12,772 nucleotides of DNA, from NCBI GenBank assembly GCA_900769445.1, contig CAAGGR010000064.1, forward strand, positions 1 to 12,772, given 5' to 3'. This DNA comes from an uncultured Alistipes sp. (GTDB taxonomy: Bacteria; Bacteroidota; Bacteroidia; Bacteroidales; Rikenellaceae). The position numbers and the translations under genes were made by a program. The notes beneath the pieces are model-generated. The model made no database searches, had not been told where the DNA came from, and was given only the letters and a program-made list of their open reading frames with translations. Numbering within the stretch: the stretch's first letter is position 1; each line of letters starts with the position of its first letter. Positions 1-7,164 of the stretch are shown here, in pieces.

Positions 1-11
1 GATTAATTATT

Positions 12-110
12 TAGAGACGGCAGGGACAGCAGAGACAGCAGAGACAACAGAGAGAATTTTTGATACTCAGTTTCGTTGTCGTCTCTTCCGTCTCTATCGT
101 CTCTTTTTCT
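12..110. repeat. Module B copy 1: inverted arms of 9-bp GAGAC units
   Basis: The left arm (about 13-54) is a run of 9-bp units of the form GAGACARCA, and the right arm (about 79-110) is a run of complementary units GTCTCTNNN. They are separated by an A/T-rich loop that holds GATACTCAGTTTC (62-74). The arms could form a long imperfect hairpin. The same design, with the same loop core, recurs at 9261-9370 and, inverted, at 11349-11450. It lies beyond the secDF terminator. No coding potential is apparent. The role is unknown. Confidence 0.85.
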
Positions 111-158
111 CAAAAAGGCGCAGCCTTTTAACCATTACTAATTACTCATTGCTAATTA
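111..158 (-). repeat. Module A copy 1: AAAAGGC hairpin with A/T-rich flank
   Basis: Read on the minus strand this is an ATTAG/ATTAC-rich stretch followed by GGTTAAAAGGCTGCGCCTTTTT, split here as GGTTAAAAGGC and GCCTTTTT around a short tip. The hairpin sits directly against module B. The same A-then-B order recurs at 11298-11450 and 12342-12462, so A and B behave as parts of one composite element. Confidence 0.75.
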
Positions 159-193
159 AAAAAAGCGGGAACAGCCCTACAGCCATTCCCGCT
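157..193 (-). terminator. Intrinsic terminator of secDF
   Basis: On the minus strand an 8-bp perfect GC-rich stem (AGCGGGAA with TTCCCGCT, 14-nt loop) is followed directly by seven T residues. It lies about 20 bp after the secDF stop codon. This is a textbook Rho-independent terminator, so transcription of secDF probably ends here, before the repeats at the left edge. Confidence 0.85.
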
Positions 194-214
194 CCCTATA
201 TTTATATTTAAGGA

Positions 215-3112
215 TTACTCCTCAGCCTGCTCTACACCCTTCAATGGGTTCTTACGCTGAAGGTCGTATGCGATAGGTGTTGCGATAAATACTGAAGAGT
301 AAGTACCGATGATAACACCCAAAATCAACGCGAATACGAAACCGCGAATAGTCTCACCACCGAAGATGAAGATTGCCAACAATGTTACCAATGTTGTACC
401 AGAGGTATTGATTGTACGAGACAATGTAGCGCAGATAGCATTATCGATATTATTCTTGATATCACGCTTTGGATACAAGCCCATATACTCGCGGATACGG
501 TCGAAGATAACCACTGTATCGTTGATAGAGTAACCGATGATAGTCAAGATAGCTGCGATGAATGCCTGATTAACCTCCAAGTTGAATGGCATAACTGCAT
601 ACAACATAGAGAAGATACCGATTACAAGCAACGCATTGTGTGCCAAGGCTGCAGTAGCACCCAAAGCCCACTGCCAACGACGGAAACGGATGGCAATGTA
701 GAAGCCAATAGCTACCAACGCAATAGCAACAGCAACAAGAGACTTAACAGTCATCTCAGATGAGATAGACTCGTTAACCTGCTCTGAAGATACGATACCC
801 CACTGCGCAATACCGTCGCCTGCAGTACGGAACTCGTTGAAACCGAAGTCCTCAAGGGTGAAGAACTTATCCAATGCGTTGAACAACAAGTGGTCAACAG
901 CATCGTTCGCTGCCTCACCATCAAGACCCTCTGGCTGGTACTGAGTAACGATACGAACCTGGTTGTCATCACCAAACTGCTTAACCTCAACAGATGAGTT
1001 TGCTGCATCAGCAACAGCCTCAAACTCAGCAGCGATGCTCTGACGTACATCCTCAACATTGACAGTCTCGTTGAACTTAACAACATACGAACGACCACCA
1101 GTGAACTCAACACCCTTGTTCAAGCCAAGAGTAAGAAGTGAAAGGATAGAGGCAACAACCAAGATACCAGATACTACGTATGATACCTTACGCTTAGAGA
1201 TAAAGCTGAACTTAACACCCTGCAAGAAGTTCTCAGTAGACTTACGAGAGAAGTCAACCTTACCCTTACGCTCTGCACGAAGCTCAATCAACAAACGAGT
1301 GATGAAGATAGCGCAGAAGAGTGAAGTAATGATACCCACTACCAATGTTGTAGCGAAGCCCTTAACAGGACCTGTACCGAGGAAGAAGAGAACGATACCT
1401 GTGATGATAGTAGTGATGTTACCGTCGATGATAGCAGAGTATGCGTTAGAGAAACCATCCTTGATAGCAAGTGTAAGACCCTTACCACCACGCAACTCCT
1501 CCTTAATACGCACGAAGATGATAACGTTAGCATCCACAGCCATACCCATAGTAAGCACGATACCAGCGATACCTGGCAATGTCAATACAGCACCAAATGA
1601 CACCAACACACCGAACAAAAGCAATACGTTGCAGATAAGAGCCACGTTTGCAAACCAACCTGCGGTCTTATAGAAGAATGCCATATAGAGAAGTACCAAG
1701 CAGAATGCCAATACGAATGAGAGCAAACCTGCGTTGATAGACTGCTGACCAAGTGATGGACCTACAACCTCAGAGTAGATGATAGTTGCAGGTGCTGGCG
1801 ACTTACCTGAGCTAAGTACGCTTGCCAAGTCCTCAGCCTCCTGAGCAGAGAAGTTACCAGTGATAGATGACTGACCACCATCGATACGACCATTAACGCG
1901 TGGCGCTGAGTAAACGTAGTTATCCAAAACGATAGCGATAGAGCGACCTACGTTAGCACCAGTGATGTTACCCCACTCGATAGCTGTCTTAGAGTCCATA
2001 GTCATAGATACCTCGAAGCCACCATACTGACCACCCTGAGCGCGAGCGTTGGTGATGCCTGAGCCATCCAATACTGGAAGCATAGCGCCATCCTTACCCT
2101 TCAAAGCGTAGAGTAGGAAGGTACCCTTAGAGCTATCCAAAGAGCTCTTGTTTGACCAAGCAAGCTTAACATCTGCAGGGAGCAACGCTGCCACAGCATC
2201 GATAGCGAGGTAGTCGTTAATACGCTGGATGTTAGACTTCTCGGCAGCAGCAACGATAGGCTCGTAAACGCTGAAAGTTGTTGTAGTGCCGTCGTTAGCA
2301 AGTGCTGGGTATGATGTAGAGAGCATCTCGCTAAGTGGAGTGTAGCTTACCTCAGTCTCATCAGCACCCTCAGCAAGAAGGTAGTCGCGGATGATAGCGT
2401 CAGCCTCAACGAAGAGAGCCTGCATGATAGCGTTAGTATCCTCTGCAGAGCATACCTCCCAGAACTCAAGGTTCGCAGTAGATGCCAAAAGCTTACTTAC
2501 GCGCTCTGGCTCCTTAACACCTGGAAGCTCAACCATGATGCGGTTAGTACCAGCTACTGGCTGGATGTTTGGCTGAACAACACCGAGAAGGTCGATACGT
2601 GTAGCCAACACCTCGTTCATCTTAGCAACAGAGTCGCTAACGTTTGTCTTAAGTGTTGAAGCGATTGTAGCAACATCGTCAGTGCCATAGATAGCCATCA
2701 AATCCTCAGCTGTAAGAGCTGCAAGATATGCATCTACAACCTCAGATGTAGTCTCGTACTTAGCTGCCACCTTAAGAGCATCCTCGATGCTATCACGAAG
2801 GATGTTGTTTGAAGCTACAGCGATGTCGTTGTAAGCGTTAGTGCGGATAACGTCAACAGCCTTAATCTCAAGCATCACGTTCATACCGCCCTTTAGGTCA
2901 AGACCCAAGTTCAACTCCTTCTCCTTACACTCACCATAAGTGTAACCCATGTAAACCTTCTGATCCCACATCTGGTCGAGATATGCCTGTGGGTCATTCT
3001 GCTCCTTAGCCTCAGCCTCGATACCACGAGTTACGAAGGTAAAAGTGAGCTGGAAGATGCTGGCAACACCCAAGAGAATTGCCAACCACTTGATAATACC
3101 TTTACTTTGCAT
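215..3112 (-). CDS. secDF: Protein translocase subunit SecDF (SecD-SecF fusion)
   Basis: This is the inner-membrane export motor that uses the proton gradient to pull preproteins through SecYEG from the periplasmic side. The 965-residue protein joins SecD and SecF in one chain, as is usual in Bacteroidetes. It starts with a membrane helix (about 7-27). The SecD signatures follow: LGLDLKGG at 69-76, GVVQPNIQP at 177-185, SGKSPAPATI at about 435-444, and GPSLG at 451-455. The first five-helix RND block (about 458-612) carries TMGMAVDANVIIF at 521-533. The SecF half starts with a helix near 646-663 and GVEFTGG at 667-673, and its helix block (about 788-948) carries GYSINDTVVIFDRIRE at 860-875. 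The aspartates in these two block motifs are the expected proton-relay residues. The ATG follows an A-rich leader. The gene appears monocistronic, with its own promoter and terminator. The frame is intact. Confidence 0.97.
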   Translation of the reverse strand: MQSKGIIKWLAILLGVASIFQLTFTFVTRGIEAEAKEQNDPQAYLDQMWDQKVYMGYTYGECKEKELNLGLDLKGGMNVMLEIKAVDVIRTNAYNDIAVASNNILRDSIEDALKVAAKYETTSEVVDAYLAALTAEDLMAIYGTDDVATIASTLKTNVSDSVAKMNEVLATRIDLLGVVQPNIQPVAGTNRIMVELPGVKEPERVSKLLASTANLEFWEVCSAEDTNAIMQALFVEADAIIRDYLLAEGADETEVSYTPLSEMLSTSYPALANDGTTTTFSVYEPIVAAAEKSNIQRINDYLAIDAVAALLPADVKLAWSNKSSLDSSKGTFLLYALKGKDGAMLPVLDGSGITNARAQGGQYGGFEVSMTMDSKTAIEWGNITGANVGRSIAIVLDNYVYSAPRVNGRIDGGQSSITGNFSAQEAEDLASVLSSGKSPAPATIIYSEVVGPSLGQQSINAGLLSFVLAFCLVLLYMAFFYKTAGWFANVALICNVLLLFGVLVSFGAVLTLPGIAGIVLTMGMAVDANVIIFVRIKEELRGGKGLTLAIKDGFSNAYSAIIDGNITTIITGIVLFFLGTGPVKGFATTLVVGIITSLFCAIFITRLLIELRAERKGKVDFSRKSTENFLQGVKFSFISKRKVSYVVSGILVVASILSLLTLGLNKGVEFTGGRSYVVKFNETVNVEDVRQSIAAEFEAVADAANSSVEVKQFGDDNQVRIVTQYQPEGLDGEAANDAVDHLLFNALDKFFTLEDFGFNEFRTAGDGIAQWGIVSSEQVNESISSEMTVKSLVAVAIALVAIGFYIAIRFRRWQWALGATAALAHNALLVIGIFSMLYAVMPFNLEVNQAFIAAILTIIGYSINDTVVIFDRIREYMGLYPKRDIKNNIDNAICATLSRTINTSGTTLVTLLAIFIFGGETIRGFVFALILGVIIGTYSSVFIATPIAYDLQRKNPLKGVEQAEE

Positions 3113-3217
3113 TGTTAAAAAGTTTTTGTTATTGTTATTATTGTTTATGAATTTTCTTCATTCAATCCATTCACACAACATCCCGCCACGAAGACTACCA
3201 TTCGCGCGTTAATCGTG

Positions 3218-3247
3218 CAAAGATAAGAAAAATATCGCAATCCACAA
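3218..3247 (-). promoter_or_regulatory. Bacteroidetes-type promoter of secDF
   Basis: On the minus strand TATCTTTG (3218-3225) matches the Bacteroidetes -7 consensus TAnnTTTG exactly. A TTG (3245-3247) lies 19 nt further upstream, in the place of the -33 element. The predicted start near 3211 gives a leader of roughly 100 nt, which is A-rich close to the ATG. The -33 element sits in the loop of the terminator at 3228-3268. Confidence 0.7.
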
Positions 3248-3268
3248 CTACGGACTGCGATATTTTTT
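3228..3268 (-). terminator. Terminator of the fucosidase gene
   Basis: A 16-bp stem with one mismatch (AAAAATATCGCAATCC pairing with GGACTGCGATATTTTT) encloses a loop of about 8 nt. It is flanked by A and T runs on both sides, so it could work in either direction. It lies about 60 bp after the fucosidase stop codon and overlaps the secDF promoter. Confidence 0.75.
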
Positions 3269-3325
3269 ACCGATATTTAAGAGAAAATAGCTGTTTCTGA
3301 CAACGTTTTCTCAGTTTATAATCAC

Positions 3326-4732
3326 TTATTCCTTGTCGGATTTAGATTTAGACTTCTTTGCAGAGTCATCCTTCTTCTCACTCTTAGCCTTCGCCTTAGC
3401 TCGTTTCATACCCTTCTTCGACTTTGGGTCGATGGTGGTAATCTCGATAATATGGTCGGCAACATCCTTCACAGGGGCAACGGTAAGCACTACCACACCA
3501 TCCTCAACGCGATAATCCAACTTCTTGCTCTTGCCAAATATCTTTACCGACTCCACCTCGTGCTGTAAAGGCAAGCGCAACTCACCACCCTCGAACTCGA
3601 AGATGTGAACATAGAGCTTATCCTCCTTACGAGTTGTGCAACCCCACTCCTGCTGTGGTATATCGCCAGCGATAGTGCCATAGATAGTCTCGCCATTTGC
3701 CTTAAGCCACTTACCCATAGCTCGTAGACGCTCCTGCGCCACAAATGGAATCTCGCCATTAGGCTGAGGGCCCACGTTGAGCAACAAGTTCGCACCCTTA
3801 CCAGCAGTGCTTACAAGATAACGAATAAGCTCCTCCTCGCTCTTATAGTTCTGGTCTGCAACCTTATAGCCCCACATACCATTCATTGTCTGGCAAGTCT
3901 CAAGAGGCAGTCTGCTAATCTCCTGACCCGACAAACCGTAGTCGTTCTCACCTGGAAGGTCGCGCTCGAAGATTTGAATATCCTCGCCAGGGAATGGCAC
4001 CTGGTGGTGGTTGTTTGCCACAAGACATCCTGGTTGCATCTTATGCACAAGTTTGTACTGCTCCTCAAGTTGCCAATCGAATGGAACAGCATCCTCATCG
4101 TGATCCCACCAACCATCAAACCATATTGCACGAATATCGCCATAGTTACTTAGAAGCTCCTTAATCTGCTTATTCATAAATTTGTAGTAACTATCCCAGT
4201 CCACACGTGTAGAGTCGCGACCAGTAACATTCTTAGCTGTGCGACCACGAGGATAGTCATCACGATACCAGTCGGCATGCGAATAGTAGAGGTGTAGCGC
4301 AATATCCTGCTTCTTACACTCCTTAGCTATCTCCTTCAGCACATCGCGCTTGAATGGCGTAGCATCGACAATGTCGTACTTCGAATACTTCGTATCCCAC
4401 ATCGAGAAACTGTCGTGATGACGTGTTGTAAAGCAGATATACTTTGCACCCGACGCCTTCACCAACGCCACCCATTTCTTAGCATCAAAGCGGTGTGGAT
4501 AGAAGGCATCTGCCACCTTAGCATACTCGTCGCGGTCAAGACCCGCATTCTGAAGATACCACTCGCCCTGACCGTAAACACTGTAGAGACCCCAATGGAT
4601 AAAGATACCAAAGCGATCCTCGGCAAACTCCTTGCGAGCACGCTGATTTACTCGTGTAGGCTTGTACTCCTGAGCCATGATGCCACCTACTGCAAACATT
4701 GCAAATAGAGCGACTAACAAAGTCTTTTTCAT
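3326..4732 (-). CDS. Secreted GH29 alpha-L-fucosidase
   Basis: This is a glycoside hydrolase family 29 enzyme that should remove alpha-L-fucose from host or dietary glycans by the retaining mechanism, probably in the periplasm or outside the cell. The start chosen is the ATG at 4732. An in-frame TTG 24 bp upstream would add residues ahead of a good signal peptide (MKKTLLVALF onward, likely cut after GIMA, residue 20). From this start the protein has 468 residues. Visible family motifs are FGIFIHWGLYSVYGQGEWY (41-59), TTRHHDSFSMWD (102-113), IWFDGWW (203-209), where D206 is the expected nucleophile, and NLLLNVGPQPNGEIP (315-329). A short beta-rich C-terminal part follows. The last 32 residues are unusual: 14 lysines mixed with Ser, Ala and Asp. 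No SusC/SusD partner is in the window, so it is not visibly part of a polysaccharide utilisation locus. The acid/base residue cannot be assigned by eye. Fine specificity is unknown. Confidence 0.92.
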   Translation of the reverse strand: MKKTLLVALFAMFAVGGIMAQEYKPTRVNQRARKEFAEDRFGIFIHWGLYSVYGQGEWYLQNAGLDRDEYAKVADAFYPHRFDAKKWVALVKASGAKYICFTTRHHDSFSMWDTKYSKYDIVDATPFKRDVLKEIAKECKKQDIALHLYYSHADWYRDDYPRGRTAKNVTGRDSTRVDWDSYYKFMNKQIKELLSNYGDIRAIWFDGWWDHDEDAVPFDWQLEEQYKLVHKMQPGCLVANNHHQVPFPGEDIQIFERDLPGENDYGLSGQEISRLPLETCQTMNGMWGYKVADQNYKSEEELIRYLVSTAGKGANLLLNVGPQPNGEIPFVAQERLRAMGKWLKANGETIYGTIAGDIPQQEWGCTTRKEDKLYVHIFEFEGGELRLPLQHEVESVKIFGKSKKLDYRVEDGVVVLTVAPVKDVADHIIEITTIDPKSKKGMKRAKAKAKSEKKDDSAKKSKSKSDKE

Positions 4733-4756
4733 ATAGTAAGTATTTATAGTTGTCAA

Positions 4757-4875
4757 CGGTTTTGCTCTACGAGCGAACAGCTACGCTGAGGAGACTAAAG
4801 GGTAAGCGTATTAAGCTTTCATTTTTAACCCTTTGGCCTCTTTGACCCCTTCCCTAAAAAGGCCACTAATTATTT
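4757..4875 (-). repeat. Composite A-B-C repeat, GGCC-type B arms
   Basis: Read on the minus strand, a shortened module A (GGCCTTTTTAGGG) is followed by B arms of the GRGGCCWAA type (GGGTCAAAGAGGCCAAAGG, then ACCCTTTAGTCTCCTC after an A/T-rich loop). Module C comes next: TCAGCGTAGCTGT and the small palindrome GCTC-GTA-GAGC (4764-4774). The order and wording match the copy at 12342-12495. The element lies just upstream of the fucosidase start. I see no convincing TAnnTTTG promoter for the fucosidase here. Confidence 0.75.
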
Positions 4876-4917
4876 TCGCTATCTCTCCCCACGACCTCTC
4901 GGGTTGTACTCTTTTGC

Positions 4918-5040
4918 GTTGTATTGTTGAGCTATTTTGAGGCTACTCGCAGACTGAAAAAGCGGAGTTTACTCGAAGTAAATGAGCATTTTTCAGGCAA
5001 GGCAGACACCAAACAACAAACAACATTTGGGTTTGCGCCA
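4918..5040. repeat. Module F copy 1: nested palindrome
   Basis: This is the first of two direct repeats spaced 129 bp apart; about 96 bp are nearly identical (5 differences by eye). The inner hairpin is CTGAAAAAGCGGAGTTTACT / AGTAAATGAGCATTTTTCAG with tip TACT-CGAA-GTA (4970-4980). Outer arms begin GTTGTATTGTTGAGC and are matched loosely by the CAAACAACAAACAAC side. The stretch 4876-4917, between this and the composite to the left, shows nothing I can identify. Confidence 0.85.
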
Positions 5041-5046
5041 TTTTGT

Positions 5047-5165
5047 GTTGTATTGTTGAGCTATTTTGAGGCTGCTCGCAGACTGAAAAAGCGGAGTTTA
5101 CTAAATGTAAATGAGCATTTTTCAGGCAAGGCAGACGCCAAAAGAGCCAACAAGACAATGCAAAA
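5047..5165. repeat. Module F copy 2, next to the lepA stop
   Basis: This is the second copy of the F repeat. It has the same inner hairpin but tip TACT-AAAT-GTA (5099-5109). The outer arms are better matched here: TTGTTGAGCTATTTTG on the left pairs with CAAAAGAGCCAACAA on the right, with small bulges. Its right end abuts the lepA stop codon (5166-5168), so in the lepA transcript it would form a long 3' hairpin. That is the only terminator-like structure I see for lepA. Confidence 0.85.
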
Positions 5166-6956
5166 CTAATCCATTTTGAGGACTGCAAGGAAAGCCGACT
5201 GTGGCACCTGCACCGAGCCAATCTGTCGCATACGCTTCTTACCAGCCTTCTGCTTCTCGAGGAGCTTACGCTTACGAGAGATATCACCACCATAGCATTT
5301 AGCTGTTACATCCTTACGCACCGCCTTAACGGTCTCGCGGGCGATAATCTTTGCACCTATGGCCGCCTGAATAGCGATATCGAACTGCTGACGTGGGATA
5401 AGCTCTTTTAGCTTCTCACACATCTTACGTCCGAAGTCGTAGGCGTGGTCGGCATAGATGAGCGATGATAGCGCATCCACAGCCTCGCCATTAAGAAGGA
5501 TATCGAGTTTTGCAAGCTTACTAAGCTGATAACCAGTACGATGGTAATCGAAAGAGGCGTAACCCTTAGAGATACTCTTGAGCTTATCGTAGAAGTCGAA
5601 GACAATCTCAGAGAGAGGCATCTCGAAGTTCACCTCCACACGATCCTGCGTGATGAAGGTCTGGTTTTTCATCACACCACGCTTGTCGATACATAGCTTC
5701 AAGACATTACCGAGGAAATCCGCCTTGGTGATAATTTGCGCAAGGATATATGGTTCCTCAATCTTAGCCACCTTAGTAATCTCTGGCAGACCCGATGGGT
5801 TATGCACCTCAAGCTCCTCGCCCAGAGTGGTTGTAATATGATATGATACGTTAGGTACGGTAGTGATAACATCCATATCGAACTCACGATATAGACGCTC
5901 CTGGATAATCTCCATATGTAGGAGTCCGAGGAAGCCACAACGGAAGCCAAAGCCGAGAGCCAACGAACTCTCTGGCTCGAAGGTAAGCGAGGCATCGTTA
6001 AGCTTAAGCTTCTCGAGTGATGCTCGCAAATCCTCATACTGGTCAGCCTCAACAGGATACACACCCGCAAAGACCATAGGCTTAACATCCTCGAAACCTG
6101 CGATAGCCTCCAACGCTGGGTTAGAGACCGAGGTGATGGTATCACCCACCTTCACATCGGTAGAGTTCTTGATACCAGAGCAGATGTAACCTACGTCGCC
6201 CGCCTTAATCTCGTCGCGCGCAACCATCTTCAACTTTAACACACCAATCTCGTCGGCATCATACTCGCTACCTGCGTTGAAGAACTTAACGTGTTCGCCC
6301 TTATGAATTGTACCGTTGAAGACACGGAAGTATGCAATGACACCCCTAAATGGGTTGAATACAGAGTCGAAGATAAGGGCTTGCAGTGGCGCATTCTCAT
6401 CGCCCTCGGGTGCTGGCACACGCTCAACGATAGCCTCCAAAATATCCTCAACACCCTGACCTGTCTTACCCGATGCAAGAAGGATATCCTCCTCCTTACA
6501 GCCAATAAGGTCGATAATCTGGTCTTTAACCTCGTCAATCATCGCCGACTCGCAGTCGATTTTATTTAGCACAGGGATAATCTCAAGATCCTGACCAAGA
6601 GCAAGATATAGGTTGGATATTGTCTGCGCCTGAATACCCTGCGTAGCATCCACCACCAACAAAGCACCCTCGCATGATGCGATAGCTCGCGACACCTCGT
6701 ATGAGAAGTCGACGTGTCCTGGGGTATCGATAAGGTTAAGGGTATAGTTCTCGCCACTACGAGAGCGATACTCCATCTGAATAGCGTGGCTCTTAATGGT
6801 GATACCCTTCTCGCGCTCCAAATCCATATCATCGAGCACCTGAGCCTGCATCTCGCGCTGATTTAGCGTATTGGTCTTCTCCAACAGACGGTCAGCGAGC
6901 GTACTCTTACCGTGGTCGATGTGTGCAATAATACAAAAGTTGCGTATATTCTTCAT
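5166..6956 (-). CDS. lepA: Elongation factor 4 (LepA), ribosome-associated GTPase
   Basis: LepA/EF-4 is a translational GTPase of EF-G type that binds the ribosome and is linked to 30S biogenesis and to ribosome stalling. At 596 residues it has the family's usual length. GTPase motifs are complete: G1 AHIDHGKST (11-19), G2 REKGITI (48-54), G3 DTPGH (77-81), G4 NKID (131-134), and SGKTG (162-166) near the G5 position. EF-G-like domains II, III and V follow. The LepA-specific C-terminal domain is intact, with YGGDISRKRKLLEKQKAGKK and a closing VPQSAFLAVLKMD. The ATG at 6956 begins the conserved MKNIRNFCIIAHIDHG. It is transcribed divergently from htpG from its own promoter. The stop is TAG, directly followed by the F repeats. 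Confidence 0.98.
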   Translation of the reverse strand: MKNIRNFCIIAHIDHGKSTLADRLLEKTNTLNQREMQAQVLDDMDLEREKGITIKSHAIQMEYRSRSGENYTLNLIDTPGHVDFSYEVSRAIASCEGALLVVDATQGIQAQTISNLYLALGQDLEIIPVLNKIDCESAMIDEVKDQIIDLIGCKEEDILLASGKTGQGVEDILEAIVERVPAPEGDENAPLQALIFDSVFNPFRGVIAYFRVFNGTIHKGEHVKFFNAGSEYDADEIGVLKLKMVARDEIKAGDVGYICSGIKNSTDVKVGDTITSVSNPALEAIAGFEDVKPMVFAGVYPVEADQYEDLRASLEKLKLNDASLTFEPESSLALGFGFRCGFLGLLHMEIIQERLYREFDMDVITTVPNVSYHITTTLGEELEVHNPSGLPEITKVAKIEEPYILAQIITKADFLGNVLKLCIDKRGVMKNQTFITQDRVEVNFEMPLSEIVFDFYDKLKSISKGYASFDYHRTGYQLSKLAKLDILLNGEAVDALSSLIYADHAYDFGRKMCEKLKELIPRQQFDIAIQAAIGAKIIARETVKAVRKDVTAKCYGGDISRKRKLLEKQKAGKKRMRQIGSVQVPQSAFLAVLKMD

Positions 6957-6979
6957 TCCTATTCTATATAATCAGGCGA

Positions 6980-6987
6980 CAAAGATA
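6980..6987 (-). promoter_or_regulatory. Putative -7 promoter element of lepA
   Basis: On the minus strand TATCTTTG matches the Bacteroidetes TAnnTTTG element and lies 23 bp before the lepA ATG, giving a very short leader. No good TTG is seen at the -33 position, so the promoter is only partly supported. Confidence 0.6.
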
Positions 6988-7060
6988 ATAAAATCTATCT
7001 AAATTTCATAATATCAACACACTTTTCTACACCATTTTAGACTCTCTAAAACAGAAGTAC

Positions 7061-7140
7061 TGACAGCAACTGACATTTTGTCATACTTAGAGGGTTGGCA
7101 CACTGTTTGACAGAGGGGTTGTCATATACAAAAATGACAA
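7061..7140 (+). promoter_or_regulatory. Sigma-54-like htpG promoter within TGACA/TGTCA boxes
   Basis: TTGGCAC (7095-7101) and TTGAC (7107-7111) have the order and spacing of a sigma-54 -24/-12 promoter (TGGCAC-N5-TTGCW), with GA in place of the usual GC at -12. The start would be near 7121, 44 bp before the htpG ATG. Around it lie TGACA or TGTCA boxes at 7061, 7071, 7079, 7108 (as TTGACAG), 7120 and 7135. Two form inverted repeats: TGACATTTTGTCA (7071-7083) and TTGTCAT-N8-ATGACAA (7119-7140). No TAnnTTTG promoter is visible ahead of htpG. Sigma factor and regulator are inferred. Confidence 0.5.
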
Positions 7141-7164
7141 TTCAACAAAAAAAATATTACAGAG

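Noticed and set aside
12..110. CRISPR-like short tandem repeats
   Set aside because: Units are only 9 bp with no spacers, and the two arms are inverted rather than direct; no cas genes are nearby.
1059..1673. Long open frame opposite secDF (204 codons)
   Set aside because: It lies wholly antisense to a conserved membrane-protein gene, its peptide has no recognisable domain, and such shadows are expected from this codon usage.
4733..4756. Upstream in-frame TTG start for the fucosidase
   Set aside because: It would put eight residues ahead of a normal signal peptide; the ATG at 4732 gives a standard exported N terminus.
4924..5169. Plus-strand ORF of 81 residues with an internally repeated peptide (RRLKKRSLL ... 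NEHFSGKAD twice)
   Set aside because: It is the translation of the two F palindromes and nothing else, overlaps the lepA stop, and has no promoter. I treat it as non-coding repeat, although such ORFs are often predicted as proteins.
7035..7051. Inverted repeat TTTTAG-ACTCT-CTAAAA in the lepA-htpG gap
   Set aside because: The arms are short and A/T-rich, no second copy was found, and no U-tract follows; likely chance.
7107..7130. Sigma-70-type promoter TTGACA / TATACA ahead of htpG
   Set aside because: The spacing is only 12 bp, too short for a -35/-10 pair, and Bacteroidetes use a different consensus.
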